The notes beneath the pieces were generated by a model, which was given only the letters and a program-made list of their open reading frames with translations, was not told the origin of the DNA and searched no databases. A stretch of 36,392 nt of DNA from Pseudomonadota bacterium (GTDB taxonomy: Bacteria; Pseudomonadota; Alphaproteobacteria; Sphingomonadales; SMXR01): positions 1 through 36,392 of the forward strand of contig JADFJJ010000015.1 of assembly GCA_022566215.1 (NCBI GenBank), read 5' to 3'. Below are positions 14,767 through 23,230 of the stretch, one piece after another. The position numbers and the translations under genes are program-made. Within the stretch, counting starts at the first letter, position 1; each line of letters starts with the position of its first letter.

Positions 14767-15597
14767 ATGACGTTTGAGCCAATTTTAGCCGTTCTTGAGT
14801 ACCACAATATCTCTCCGGATATTTTCCGCATCGGGCCGTTTGCACTGCGCTGGTATTCCTTGAGTTATATCGCCGCGCTGGTGTTCGGCTGGTGGTGGAT
14901 GGCCCGTTACGCCAGGAAAGGAAAAACCCCCTATAACCGCCCGCAGCTGGACGATTTTGTCTTCTGGGCGCTGGTGGGGGTGTTTCTGGGCGGCCGGCTG
15001 GGCTATGTTTTATTCTATAATCTGTCGGATTATCTGGATAGACCGCTGGATATTCTCAAAATCTGGGAAGGGGGAATGTCGTTTCACGGCGGTCTGCTGG
15101 GGGTGATAGCGGCGGTCTTTTTCGTCACCCGCAAACACAAGATAAATATTTACAGTTTTTCCGATTACTTGGCCTGCGCGGTTCCCGCCGGGCTGTTTTT
15201 CGGGCGCGTCGCCAATTTTATCAACGGTGAGCTTTACGGCGCCCCCAGCCAGCTGCCGTGGGCGATGCCGTTCCCCGGCGGCGGGCTTGAGGCGCGCCAC
15301 CCCAGCCAGCTTTATGAAGCCGCCCTGGAGGGATTGCTGCTGTTTATGGTCCTCAATTTCATGATGACCAGAACTGGAGCGAGAAAATTCCCGGGCATGA
15401 TTGTCGGGATGTTTTTCACCGGCTACGGGATCTCCCGCTACCTGGTGGAATTTGTCCGCCTGCCCGATGCCCACCTGGGCAAGCTGTGGGGGGTGATCAG
15501 CATGGGGCAACTGCTGTCTTTGCCGATGGTGGCCTTCGGGCTTTATCTGATTGTCACCAGCCTGAAGCGGGGCGCGGAGGCGGCCAATAAAGCATGA
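14767..15597 (+). CDS. lgt: Prolipoprotein diacylglyceryl transferase (Lgt)
   Basis: This 276-aa polytopic inner-membrane enzyme has Lgt signatures: LRWYSLSYIAAL, GGRLGYVLFYN, MSFHGGLLGVI, the signature GRVANFINGELYG and RHPSQLYEA. It transfers diacylglyceryl from phosphatidylglycerol to the lipobox Cys of prolipoproteins, such as the one at 22243. ATG codons lie at 14761 and 14767. The AAAAGGA ribosome site ends at 14760, leaving no spacer for the first and 6 bases for the second, so 14767 is preferred. The TGA overlaps the next ATG. Confidence 0.95.
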   Translation: MTFEPILAVLEYHNISPDIFRIGPFALRWYSLSYIAALVFGWWWMARYARKGKTPYNRPQLDDFVFWALVGVFLGGRLGYVLFYNLSDYLDRPLDILKIWEGGMSFHGGLLGVIAAVFFVTRKHKINIYSFSDYLACAVPAGLFFGRVANFINGELYGAPSQLPWAMPFPGGGLEARHPSQLYEAALEGLLLFMVLNFMMTRTGARKFPGMIVGMFFTGYGISRYLVEFVRLPDAHLGKLWGVISMGQLLSLPMVAFGLYLIVTSLKRGAEAANKA

Positions 15598-16661
15598 CCG
15601 CCCTGCATGATCATATTTGCGATGTGATCCGGAGCGATGGGCCGATGACCGTGGCCCGCTATATGGAGATCTGCCTGACCCACCCGGAGCAGGGCTATTA
15701 TACCACCCGGGACCCGCTCGGCGCCGCTGGTGATTTTACCACCGCGCCCGAGGTTAGCCAGATGTTCGGGGAGCTGATTGGCTTATTTCTGGCCGATTAC
15801 TGGCTCGGCATAGGCCGCCCGTCGCCGGTTCATTTGATAGAGCTGGGGCCCGGGCGCGGAACCCTGATGGCCGATGCCCTGAGAGCCATGAAAATCGTCC
15901 CGGACTTGACCGGGGCCGTCCAGGTCCATTTTATCGAAGTCAACCTGGCCCTCAAGGAAATGCAGAAAAAAGCCGTGCCAGGCGCCAGCTGGCCGGGCAG
16001 CCTGGATGAAATTCCGCCCGGGTTCTGCTTTGTTGTCGCCAACGAATTTTTCGATTGTCTGCCGGTTCGCCAGTTTATCAAAACCTCCCCCGGCTGGGCT
16101 GAGCGGATGGTCACCCTGGAGGACGGCAAGCTGGTTTTTACCCAAGGTGAGGTTGCCGGCCCGCTGGCGCTGCCGGAAGCCGGATTTAATCCCGGCGACA
16201 TCATCGAGGCCTGCCCTCAAGGCGCGTTCTGGATCAGCGCTATTGCACAGCGTCTGAAAGATTTCGGCGGCCTGGCGCTGATTATCGATTATGGCTACGG
16301 CCGGGAAGGCGCAGGCGACACCTTCCAGGCGGTAAAAAACCACAAGCCCGCCGCTGTGCTGGAAAGCCCGGGGCAGTGTGACCTGACCGCCCATGTTAAT
16401 TTTGTGGAGCTGAAGGAAAAGGCGGAACAAAACGGCCTGACCGCTTACGGGCCGGTCGCCCAAGGCATTTTCCTGCAAAACATCGGCATTGAAGCGCGCG
16501 CCGGAAAGCTTTTGGACCAAGCCAATAAAAAACACAAAAAGGACATACTTTCGGCGGTGAAAAGGCTGGTCTCCAAAGATGAAATGGGCGAGTTGTTCAA
16601 GGTGCTTTGCCTCGCCAAAAAAGGTGAGCCGGCCCCGGCCGGTTTCGATCAGGATCAATGA
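15594..16661 (+). CDS. MidA/NDUFAF7-like SAM-dependent protein arginine methyltransferase
   Basis: The 355-aa protein belongs to COG1565. It has MTVARYMEICLTHPEQGYYTTRDPLGAAGDFTT cut from the family consensus, IELGPGRGTLM as the SAM-binding glycine loop, ANEFFDCLPVRQF, DYGYGR and DLTAHVNF. The mitochondrial member NDUFAF7 symmetrically dimethylates an arginine of a complex I subunit, so the bacterial protein probably helps respiratory complex I assembly. It overlaps lgt and pgeF at both ends by ATGA, implying coupled translation. Confidence 0.9.
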   Translation: MTALHDHICDVIRSDGPMTVARYMEICLTHPEQGYYTTRDPLGAAGDFTTAPEVSQMFGELIGLFLADYWLGIGRPSPVHLIELGPGRGTLMADALRAMKIVPDLTGAVQVHFIEVNLALKEMQKKAVPGASWPGSLDEIPPGFCFVVANEFFDCLPVRQFIKTSPGWAERMVTLEDGKLVFTQGEVAGPLALPEAGFNPGDIIEACPQGAFWISAIAQRLKDFGGLALIIDYGYGREGAGDTFQAVKNHKPAAVLESPGQCDLTAHVNFVELKEKAEQNGLTAYGPVAQGIFLQNIGIEARAGKLLDQANKKHKKDILSAVKRLVSKDEMGELFKVLCLAKKGEPAPAGFDQDQ

Positions 16662-17437
16662 CGCTCAAGGCTTACAGATCACCGGATATCCCTTCAGGAG
16701 AAATCCGGCACGGGTTTTTTACCCGCCATGGCGGGGTCTCGGCGGGACTTTACCAAAGCCTCAATTGCGGGCCCGGATCAGATGATAAAAAAGCGGCGGT
16801 TGTCGAAAACCGGCGGCGCGCCAGCCGCTATCTGGCTGGGGCTGAGGGGCCATTGGCGACCCTTCATCAAATCCATTCCGCCAAGGTGGTGGTTGCCGCT
16901 CAGCCCTTCCCGCTGGACAATCTGCCAAAAGCCGATGCCCTGGTCAGCACCACAAAAGGCTTGGTGATAGGGGTTTTGACCGCCGATTGCGCCCCCATTT
17001 TGTTCGCCGACGCGGCAGCAGGGGTGATCGGGGCGGCTCACGCCGGGTGGCGCGGGGTGCTGGCGGGAATTCTGGAAAACACCATCGCCGCCATGGAAAC
17101 CCTGGGCGCGGACAGGAAGAACATAACGGCCGCCATTGGCCCCTGTATTGCCCAGGCGTCTTATGAAGTGGGGCGGGATTTTTATCATCCTTTCATTTCC
17201 GCCGACCCTGGTTACGGTGATTTTTTCAGTCCCGGCAAAAAAGATCGGCGCTTCTTCGACCTGGAGGGTTTCGTAAAAATGAGGCTACAAGCCGCCGGCC
17301 TGGAAGGCGTTGGGGTTCTTTCTCACGATACCTACCGGGACGACCGGGAATTTTTCAGCTACCGGCGCACCTGCCACAAAAAAGAGGCAGATTACGGCCG
17401 CCAGTTATCCGCCATTTGTTTATCCGGAACCGGGTAA
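16658..17437 (+). CDS. pgeF: Peptidoglycan editing factor PgeF (YfiH/laccase-domain family)
   Basis: The 259-aa protein has the three metal ligands of the family in HQIHSAKVV, TADCAPILF and AAHAGWRG, followed by IGPCIAQASYEVG and a C-terminal SYRRTCHKKEADYGRQ. PgeF cleaves wrongly incorporated amino acids from UDP-MurNAc-type precursors; the family was earlier called polyphenol oxidase and also shows purine nucleoside activity. It is translationally coupled to the midA-like gene (ATGA at 16658). Confidence 0.92.
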   Translation: MTLKAYRSPDIPSGEIRHGFFTRHGGVSAGLYQSLNCGPGSDDKKAAVVENRRRASRYLAGAEGPLATLHQIHSAKVVVAAQPFPLDNLPKADALVSTTKGLVIGVLTADCAPILFADAAAGVIGAAHAGWRGVLAGILENTIAAMETLGADRKNITAAIGPCIAQASYEVGRDFYHPFISADPGYGDFFSPGKKDRRFFDLEGFVKMRLQAAGLEGVGVLSHDTYRDDREFFSYRRTCHKKEADYGRQLSAICLSGTG

Positions 17438-17525
17438 AGAAAGTGCTCATTAGCGGATTTACAAACCCCCCACCGGCTGGTAAACGAGCGAGTGGGTTTT
17501 AGCCCGCCCAAAGGGAGGGATGGCG

Positions 17526-18458
17526 ATGAAATTACTGGCGGCCAACAGCAACCGCGCCTTAAGCGAAGCGATCGGCAAGTATCTCAACCTGCCTTTGACC
17601 AAGGTCATTGTAAAACGTTTTTCCGACCAGGAAATTTTTGTTGAAATCCTGGAAAACGTCCGTGGCGAGGATGTTTTCGTTCTCCAGTCGACCAGCTACC
17701 CGGCCAACGACCATGTCATGGAACTGCTGATCTGTATTGATGCCTTAAGGCGCGCCTCGGCGCGCCGCATTACCGCGGTTATCCCCTATTTCGGCTATGC
17801 CCGCCAGGACCGCAAACCCGGCCCGAGAACGCCGATCTCGGCCAAGCTGGTGGCCAACCTGATCACCACCGCCGGGGCCGACCGGGTGCTGACCATGGAC
17901 CTCCACGCCGGGCAAATTCAGGGCTTTTTTGATATCCCGACCGACAACCTTTACGCCGCGCCGGTGATGACCCGTGATATTCTGAAGAAATTCAAGGATA
18001 AAAAACTGATGATTGTCTCGCCCGACGTCGGCGGCGTGGTGCGCGCCCGCGCTTATGCCAAGCGGGTCAATGCGCCGCTGGCGATCATCGACAAGCGCCG
18101 GGCAAAGGTCAACGAATCCGAGGTGATGAACATCATCGGCAAGGTCCAGGGCCAGGATTGCGTCATGGTCGACGACATCAGCGATACCTCGGGCACCCTG
18201 TGCCATGCCGCCGAGGCCCTGATCGACGCGGGCGCCGCATCGGTCAGCGCCTATGTCGCCCACGGGGTGCTTTCGGGCCCGGCGGTTGAGAGGATTTCCT
18301 CCTCGGTCCTCAAGGAGGTGGTGATTACTGACAGCATCGAGGCCAATGATGAGGTCAAGGCCTGCAAGAAAATCCGCATTGTTTCCATCGCCCCGCTGAT
18401 TGGTGAGGCGATCCGGCGGATCAGCCTGGAGACGTCGGTTTCCAGCCTGTTCGACTGA
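17526..18458 (+). CDS. prs: Ribose-phosphate pyrophosphokinase
   Basis: The 310-aa enzyme makes PRPP from ribose 5-phosphate and ATP for purine, pyrimidine, His and Trp synthesis. Visible motifs are [41 protein letters not shown] and the PRPP-binding [15 protein letters not shown] codons occur at 17520 and 17526. The strong AAGGGAGGG site abuts 17520 but is well spaced for 17526, and the shorter form begins [10 protein letters not shown] as in relatives. The PRPP product is used by apt elsewhere in the window. Confidence 0.96.
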   Translation: MKLLAANSNRALSEAIGKYLNLPLTKVIVKRFSDQEIFVEILENVRGEDVFVLQSTSYPANDHVMELLICIDALRRASARRITAVIPYFGYARQDRKPGPRTPISAKLVANLITTAGADRVLTMDLHAGQIQGFFDIPTDNLYAAPVMTRDILKKFKDKKLMIVSPDVGGVVRARAYAKRVNAPLAIIDKRRAKVNESEVMNIIGKVQGQDCVMVDDISDTSGTLCHAAEALIDAGAASVSAYVAHGVLSGPAVERISSSVLKEVVITDSIEANDEVKACKKIRIVSIAPLIGEAIRRISLETSVSSLFD

Positions 18459-18499
18459 CCAGACAATTTACCGGGAATTTCCTTGAAATCAGTTGCATT

Positions 18500-18565
18500 T
18501 CCGCCGCTGGCGGAGTACCAAGGCCGCGTTCAATTCCGCCAAGGCATCCCTGGAGGCTTGGCGGA
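18500..18565 (+). ncRNA. Structured leader upstream of rplY with alternative hairpins (putative)
   Basis: Two hairpins share the same 6-mers. Stem 1 is TCCGCC (18500-18505) with GGCGGA (18509-18514). Stem 2 is TCCGCCAAG (18535-18543) with CTTGGCGGA (18557-18565). Because GGCGGA of the first can also pair with TCCGCC of the second, and the outer pair with each other, the leader could switch between structures 40 bp before rplY. No T-run follows, so it is not a plain terminator. A role as an autoregulatory or binding leader is inference. Confidence 0.4.
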
Positions 18566-18606
18566 CGGCCAAAGAAATTGAGCCGGTATTAAAACGGAGA
18601 TAAAAA

Positions 18607-19335
18607 ATGGCTAAAGTAACCGAATTAAAAGTTGAGCCGCGCGAGAGGGCAGGAAAGGGATCCGCCCGCGCAGCACGGCGCGCCGGGCTGGTTCCGGCCG
18701 TCATCTACGGCGATAAAAAACCGCCGGTCATGATCAATATTCCCCGCAATGAGCTGGTCCGGCTTTTCAACCGCGGCGGTTTCATGACCCAGCTGTTCGA
18801 ATTGAAACTGGACGGCCAGAGCCAGAAGGTCCTGCCCCGTGATTTGCAGCTGCACCCGGTTTCGGACCAGCCGCTGCATATCGATTTCCTGCGCCTGAGC
18901 GCTGGCGCCAAGGTGGTAATCGAAATTCCGGTTCGCTTCCTGGATGAGGAAGAGTGTGAAGGGATCGCGCGCGGCGGGGTGCTGAACATCGTCCGCCATA
19001 CCATTGAATGCAGCTGCCCGATGGACGCCATTCCGGAGTTTTTCGAGGCTAGCCTCGCCGGCCTGGATATCGGCGACAGCGTCCACATCAGCGAAATGAC
19101 CCTGCCTGAGGGGGTCGAGCCGACCGTTTCCGACCGTGACTTTACCGTCGCCACCATCGCCGCGCCGGTTGAAGAGGTGATCGAGGAAGTAGAAGAAATC
19201 GAAGAAGAGCTTCTCGAGGGTGAGGAAGGCGAAGAGGGCGTTGAAGGCGCCGAAGGCGAAGAAGGCGCTGAAGGCGCCGAAGACGGGGAAGCTTCCAAGA
19301 AAGACGGCAAGAAGGAAGAAGGGGGCAGCGACTAG
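18607..19335 (+). CDS. rplY: 50S ribosomal protein L25/general stress protein Ctc, with acidic tail
   Basis: This 242-aa protein of the long TL5/CTC type has an N-terminal 5S-rRNA-binding domain (MAKVTELKVEPRERAGKGSARAARR, VPAVIYGDKKPP) and the C-terminal beta domain ending near residue 185. A tail of some 55 residues rich in Glu/Gly/Ala follows, with repeated E-G-A-E and E-E-G units and a final Lys/Asp patch. It binds 5S rRNA in the central protuberance of the large subunit. The acidic tail is common in alphaproteobacterial L25 but variable in length. The ribosome site is ACGGAGAT. pth follows 34 bp later, as in many bacteria. Confidence 0.95.
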   Translation: MAKVTELKVEPRERAGKGSARAARRAGLVPAVIYGDKKPPVMINIPRNELVRLFNRGGFMTQLFELKLDGQSQKVLPRDLQLHPVSDQPLHIDFLRLSAGAKVVIEIPVRFLDEEECEGIARGGVLNIVRHTIECSCPMDAIPEFFEASLAGLDIGDSVHISEMTLPEGVEPTVSDRDFTVATIAAPVEEVIEEVEEIEEELLEGEEGEEGVEGAEGEEGAEGAEDGEASKKDGKKEEGGSD

Positions 19336-19369
19336 GGTCTGGACTCAATCTGTTAGCGGGAGCTTGAAC

Positions 19370-19960
19370 ATGATCCTTTTTGTCGGCCTGGGAAATCCTG
19401 GAAACAGTTACGCTAAAAACCGCCATAACGTTGGTTTTATGGCGGTGGAAGCGCTGGCCGGGGCGTTTTCCTTCAGCCCCTTTAAAAAACGCTTCCAGGG
19501 CCAGTTCGCGGAAGGCAAGATTGGCCGCCACAAGGTTTTTATCCTTAAGCCCGAGACCTTTATGAACCGCTCCGGCCCTTCGGTGAGCAAGGCCGTGCGC
19601 TTTTACAAAATTCCCCTCAAGAACGTTTATGTCTTTTATGACGAGCTGGACCTGACCCCGGGCAAGGTGCGCCTGAAAGAGGGGGGCGGGGCGGCCGGCC
19701 ATAACGGCCTGCGCTCGCTGATCGCCCATGTGGGTGAGGCCTTCAAGCGGGTCCGGATCGGCATCGGCCATCCCGGCCACAAGGATCTGGTGCATGGCTA
19801 TGTCCTGACCAATTTCCTGCGGGAAGAGCAGGTGTGGGTCAAGGCCCTGCTGGAGGTTCTGCCCAAGCTGGCCCCGCTGCTGGTCAAGGGTGAGGATGCC
19901 CGTTTCCAGAACGACGTGGCGCTCCATATGGCCCGGTCTGTGAAAAGAGAAGAAAAATAA
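19370..19960 (+). CDS. pth: Peptidyl-tRNA hydrolase
   Basis: The 196-aa enzyme releases tRNA from peptidyl-tRNA dropped by ribosomes. Landmarks are FVGLGNPGNSYAKNRHNVGF (catalytic His in RHNVG), KPETFMNRSG, YDELDLTPGKVRLKEGGGAAGHNGLRS in relatives' order, and FKRVRIGIGHPG. The start at 19370 follows GCGGGAG and gives the typical N terminus; an upstream frame extension runs into rplY in another frame. Its TAA abuts the GTG of ychF. Confidence 0.96.
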   Translation: MILFVGLGNPGNSYAKNRHNVGFMAVEALAGAFSFSPFKKRFQGQFAEGKIGRHKVFILKPETFMNRSGPSVSKAVRFYKIPLKNVYVFYDELDLTPGKVRLKEGGGAAGHNGLRSLIAHVGEAFKRVRIGIGHPGHKDLVHGYVLTNFLREEQVWVKALLEVLPKLAPLLVKGEDARFQNDVALHMARSVKREEK

Positions 19961-21061
19961 GTGGGATTTAAATGCGGCATTGTTGGTCTGCCCAACGTCG
20001 GCAAATCAACCCTTTTCAACGCCCTGACGCAAACCGCGTCGGCGGCCTCCGAGAACTATCCTTTTTGCACCATCGAACCCAATATCGGCCAAGTGCCGGT
20101 GCCGGATGCGCGATTGCACAAAATCGCGAAAATCGCCAAATCCGCCAAAGCCATCGAGACCCGGTTGATGTTTGTCGACATCGCCGGCCTGGTGCGGGGC
20201 GCCAGCAAGGGTGAGGGCCTGGGCAATAAATTTCTCGGTAATATCCGCGAGGTCGACGCCATCATTCATGTCCTGCGCTGCTTTGAGGATGAAGACGTCA
20301 CCCATGTGGAAAAGCAAATCTCGCCCACCTCGGACGCCGGGACGGTCGAGACCGAGCTGATGCTCTCCGACCTTGAAAGGCTGGAGCGAAAGAAACAGGC
20401 TCTAATTAAAAGGGTGCGCGGAAATGATAAAGAAGCCAGGGCCGCCCTGCCGGTCGTGGACGGGCTGATCGCTCTTTTGGCCGCAGGCAAGCCGGGCGGA
20501 TTTTTCCAGCCCAAGGATGCGGATGAAAAAAGAATCGTCAAAAATCTCCAGCTTCTGACCACCAAGCCGGTTCTCTATGTCGCCAACGTCGGGGAGCAGG
20601 ATGCCGCCGCCGGCAATGCCTATTCCAGGCAGGTTCAGGATATGGCAAAAGCGAACGGGGCCGGGGCGGTGGTAATCTCCGCCGCCATAGAAGCGGAAAT
20701 CGCATTGATGGCCCGCGCCGAGCAAAAAGAATTTCTGGAAGCCATCGGCCTGACCGAAACCGGCCTTTCCAAGGTGATCCGCGCCGGTCATAAGCTTTTG
20801 GATCTGATTACTTTTTTTACCGCCGGGCCGAAGGCCGCCAGGTCGTGGACGGTCAGGAAGGGCGCCAAAGCGCCAAAAGCCGCAGGCGTCATTCATGGCG
20901 ATTTTGAAAAGGGGTTTATCCGGGCCGAAACCATATCCTATCCGGATTATGCCGCCCTCGGCGGTGAACAGGGCGCCAGGGATGCCGGGAAGATGCGTCT
21001 CGAGGGCAAGGACTACGTGGTTCAGGATGGCGACGTCATACACTTCCGGTTCGCCAATTAG
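19961..21061 (+). CDS. ychF: Redox-regulated ATPase/GTPase YchF
   Basis: The 366-aa P-loop protein of the Obg-related YchF family (OLA1 homologue) has Walker A GLPNVGKST at residues 8-16, DIAGLVRGASKGEGLGNKFL (G3) and a C-terminal TGS-like domain with IHGDFEKGFIRAE and KDYVVQDGDVIHFRF. YchF prefers ATP and binds ribosomes. The start is GTG at 19961, directly after the pth stop; AGAGAAG within the pth end serves as ribosome site. The pth-ychF pairing is widely conserved. Confidence 0.95.
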   Translation: MGFKCGIVGLPNVGKSTLFNALTQTASAASENYPFCTIEPNIGQVPVPDARLHKIAKIAKSAKAIETRLMFVDIAGLVRGASKGEGLGNKFLGNIREVDAIIHVLRCFEDEDVTHVEKQISPTSDAGTVETELMLSDLERLERKKQALIKRVRGNDKEARAALPVVDGLIALLAAGKPGGFFQPKDADEKRIVKNLQLLTTKPVLYVANVGEQDAAAGNAYSRQVQDMAKANGAGAVVISAAIEAEIALMARAEQKEFLEAIGLTETGLSKVIRAGHKLLDLITFFTAGPKAARSWTVRKGAKAPKAAGVIHGDFEKGFIRAETISYPDYAALGGEQGARDAGKMRLEGKDYVVQDGDVIHFRFAN

Positions 21062-21132
21062 GGCTCTGACCTCACCGTACTTTGAAATGGTGTGACTGGC
21101 TGGGAAGACTGTTTCCAGTCATAGTCATTATC

Positions 21133-22131
21133 ATGTCCGGGATTAAAAAAGTTGTCATTCTTTTATTAATTATCCTTGCTCCCCTAACTGCTCTTGGCCA
21201 GGGGCCGGGTGAAAGTTTCGAGGAGATGATCAGACGGGTTGAGTGGCCAAATACAGACTTTTCCATAACCCTGGTTGACCTTGACGAGATCCATCATGGC
21301 GGCCCGGCGAAGGACGGTATACCGGCGATAGATGATCCAAAATTTGTACCAGTCCGTCTGATTAAGAATATTGCCGGAACCGAGCCGGTTATAACCGTTG
21401 AAATTAACGGGGAAGCCCGTGCTTACCCGTTCCGGGTTTTGATGTTCCATGAGATTGTGAACGATAAAATCAGGGGTGTACCCATAACCATTACATTCTG
21501 CCCGCTGTGCAACACAGCGATCGTCTTTTCCCGGGAAATAGAAGGAAGGGTTCTGGATTTCGGGGTCACCGGGTGGCTGCGGAATTCAGATTTGGTCATG
21601 TACGACCGACAAACCGAAAGCTGGTGGCAGCAATTTACCGGCAGGGCGATCATCGGCGAAATGGCCAGCCAAACCCTGACAAAAATTCCTGCCCGCATTG
21701 AATCGTTTGCAAACTTTAAAAAGCGCTACCCCCAGGGTGATGTTCTGGTTCCCAACAAACCGGGGCGTCGGGATTATGGGGTTAATCTTTACGAAGGCTA
21801 TGATGCCCTGCCCCGTCCTTTTTATCAGCTAAAGGATTTTCCGGAAAACATAAAGCCGATGGCCCGGGTGGTGACGGTGGGAAACCGCGCCTGGGCGCTT
21901 ACATTGGTTCGCAAAGTCGGCAAGATTGTCACTGAAGACGGGCTGGTTATCACCTGGGAAGAGGGTCAGAATTCTGCTTTGGACAGCCGCCGGATCGATC
22001 AGGGCCGCGATGTCGGGAATGTTCTGGTGCAGAAAAAAACCGAAACAGGTTTAAAAGATGTTGTCTACGGAGTTGATTTTGCCTTTGCATTTCACGCCTT
22101 TTACCCGGATAGCCCTATTATAGTTAAATAA
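21133..22131 (+). CDS. DUF3179-family exported protein
   Basis: The 332-aa protein starts MSGIKK followed by a hydrophobic stretch VVILLLIILAPLTALGQG, a standard signal peptide. The rest matches DUF3179: ARAYPFRVLMFHEIVND, FCPLCNTAIVFSRE with two Cys three apart, FGVTGWLRNSDLVMYDRQTESWWQQFTG, and DVLVPNKPGRRDYG further on. The family's function is unknown; the CPLC pair suggests metal or redox chemistry in the periplasm. The frame extends to a TTG at 21082, but 21133 gives a clean signal peptide. Neither has a clear ribosome site. Confidence 0.85.
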   Translation: MSGIKKVVILLLIILAPLTALGQGPGESFEEMIRRVEWPNTDFSITLVDLDEIHHGGPAKDGIPAIDDPKFVPVRLIKNIAGTEPVITVEINGEARAYPFRVLMFHEIVNDKIRGVPITITFCPLCNTAIVFSREIEGRVLDFGVTGWLRNSDLVMYDRQTESWWQQFTGRAIIGEMASQTLTKIPARIESFANFKKRYPQGDVLVPNKPGRRDYGVNLYEGYDALPRPFYQLKDFPENIKPMARVVTVGNRAWALTLVRKVGKIVTEDGLVITWEEGQNSALDSRRIDQGRDVGNVLVQKKTETGLKDVVYGVDFAFAFHAFYPDSPIIVK

Positions 22132-22152
22132 CTCCCCTTATTTTTATCCTGT

Positions 22153-22168
22153 TGGCAGCGAACTGCCA
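22153..22168 (+). terminator. Tetraloop hairpin after the DUF3179 gene
   Basis: TGGCAG and CTGCCA pair around CGAA, giving a compact hairpin 21 bp past the stop codon. No T-run follows, so it would be a Rho-assisted end or an RNA-stabilising structure rather than a classic terminator. Confidence 0.35.
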
Positions 22169-22242
22169 GGCCCGGATAGTCTCTGCCCATTGGCAAGCCG
22201 GGATCATTGTATTATTGTTAAATAAGAGGAGGAGGCAATCTT

Positions 22243-22674
22243 ATGAAGGCCAAGTATCTTAAAGTTTTGGGTTTGGCGGGTTCACTGTTTGTGGCCGCAT
22301 GCGCCACCGGGCCATCCGGGTACGATGTCTATCGCATCACCGAAGACGATCTCCTTATTCTTCAAACCGCAAGATCCCTGCTCGGTGAAGAAGACCAGTG
22401 GGCTCACCACGAAGAAACCCAATGCGACCTGGGGGCGGTTGCCTGGACCCTGTTTTGCGCCCTGCAAAAGGCCTCTTATGATGTTTTGGGTGAGTTTCAG
22501 CTGCGCCGCCCAGCGCTCGAGGAAGTGCGGGTGGTGGTCGAACAGCTGGCCGGGCAAACCTTTGAGAAGCGCCTGATCGATTTCAACAACCGGCCGGAAA
22601 CGTCGTTTGAGGATATTCAGAAAGCCCTGGATATTGCGCTTGGGCGGATCAAGGCAAGACTGCCCGCATCATAA
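22243..22674 (+). CDS. Small lipoprotein (hypothetical)
   Basis: The 143-aa protein has a clear lipoprotein signal: MKAKYLK, a hydrophobic core and the lipobox VAAC with Cys20 as the lipidated residue. Lgt at 14767 would modify it. The mature part has two further Cys residues (ETQCDL and TLFCAL) that could form a disulfide, then a helical C-terminal half. I do not recognise a family. A strong AAGAGGAGGAGG ribosome site precedes it. It converges on apt with 16 bp between stops. Confidence 0.8.
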   Translation: MKAKYLKVLGLAGSLFVAACATGPSGYDVYRITEDDLLILQTARSLLGEEDQWAHHEETQCDLGAVAWTLFCALQKASYDVLGEFQLRRPALEEVRVVVEQLAGQTFEKRLIDFNNRPETSFEDIQKALDIALGRIKARLPAS

Positions 22675-22690
22675 AAACCAGGGCCGGGAC

Positions 22691-23224
22691 CTAATCGTCC
22701 TTGAATTCACAAAGGGTAACAACTTCAAGGCCCATATCCTTGAGCTTTTGCGAACCGCCCAGGTCGGGCAGGTCGATAACAAAACAGGCGGCGAGGATTT
22801 TTGCCCCTACCGATTGAATTAATTTCACCGCTGCTTCGGCGGTGCCGCCGGTGGCAATCAGGTCATCCACAAGCAGGATGAAATCCCCCTCCTTGATGGC
22901 ATCGATATGCATTTCCAGCCGGCCGGCGCCATATTCCATCTGGTAGTCCTGGCCGATCGTGGTATAGGGCAGCTTGCCAGGCTTCCTTAGGGGGATAAAG
23001 CCGGTGGAAAGCTGGTGGGCGACGGCGCCGCCGAGAATAAACCCGCGCGATTCGATGCCCGCGATTTTATCGATATTGACCCCGGCAAACAGTTGAACCA
23101 ATTCATCAACCGCCTTCCTGAACCCGACCGGGTCGGCCAGCAGGGTGGTGATATCGCGGAACTGGACCCCCTTCCTGGGAAAGTCTGGGATAGTCCTGAT
23201 CCGCGATGTCGCCCACTCTGACAT
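22691..23224 (-). CDS. apt: Adenine phosphoribosyltransferase
   Basis: The 177-aa enzyme salvages adenine with PRPP to give AMP. It has [33 protein letters not shown] and the PRPP-binding motif [17 protein letters not shown] near residues 117-133. It begins 6 bp after the petC stop and is probably read from the cytochrome bc1 operon. This order is common in alphaproteobacteria, although the functional tie is not obvious. Confidence 0.95.
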   Translation of the reverse strand: MSEWATSRIRTIPDFPRKGVQFRDITTLLADPVGFRKAVDELVQLFAGVNIDKIAGIESRGFILGGAVAHQLSTGFIPLRKPGKLPYTTIGQDYQMEYGAGRLEMHIDAIKEGDFILLVDDLIATGGTAEAAVKLIQSVGAKILAACFVIDLPDLGGSQKLKDMGLEVVTLCEFKDD

Positions 23225-23230
23225 GAGCGC

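Noticed and set aside
15783-16658. 291-codon minus-strand frame opposite the midA-like gene, and a similar 280-codon one at 33927-34769
   Set aside because: Both mirror high-GC coding genes with full family motifs on the plus strand and show no motifs of their own.
18459-18606. Rho-independent terminator of prs
   Set aside because: Hairpins are present but neither is followed by a T-run, so a structured leader of rplY fits better.
19142-19927. 261-codon minus-strand frame opposite rplY-pth
   Set aside because: It is antisense to two certain genes, and its Arg/Leu/Pro-rich start reflects the complement of the acidic repeat tract.
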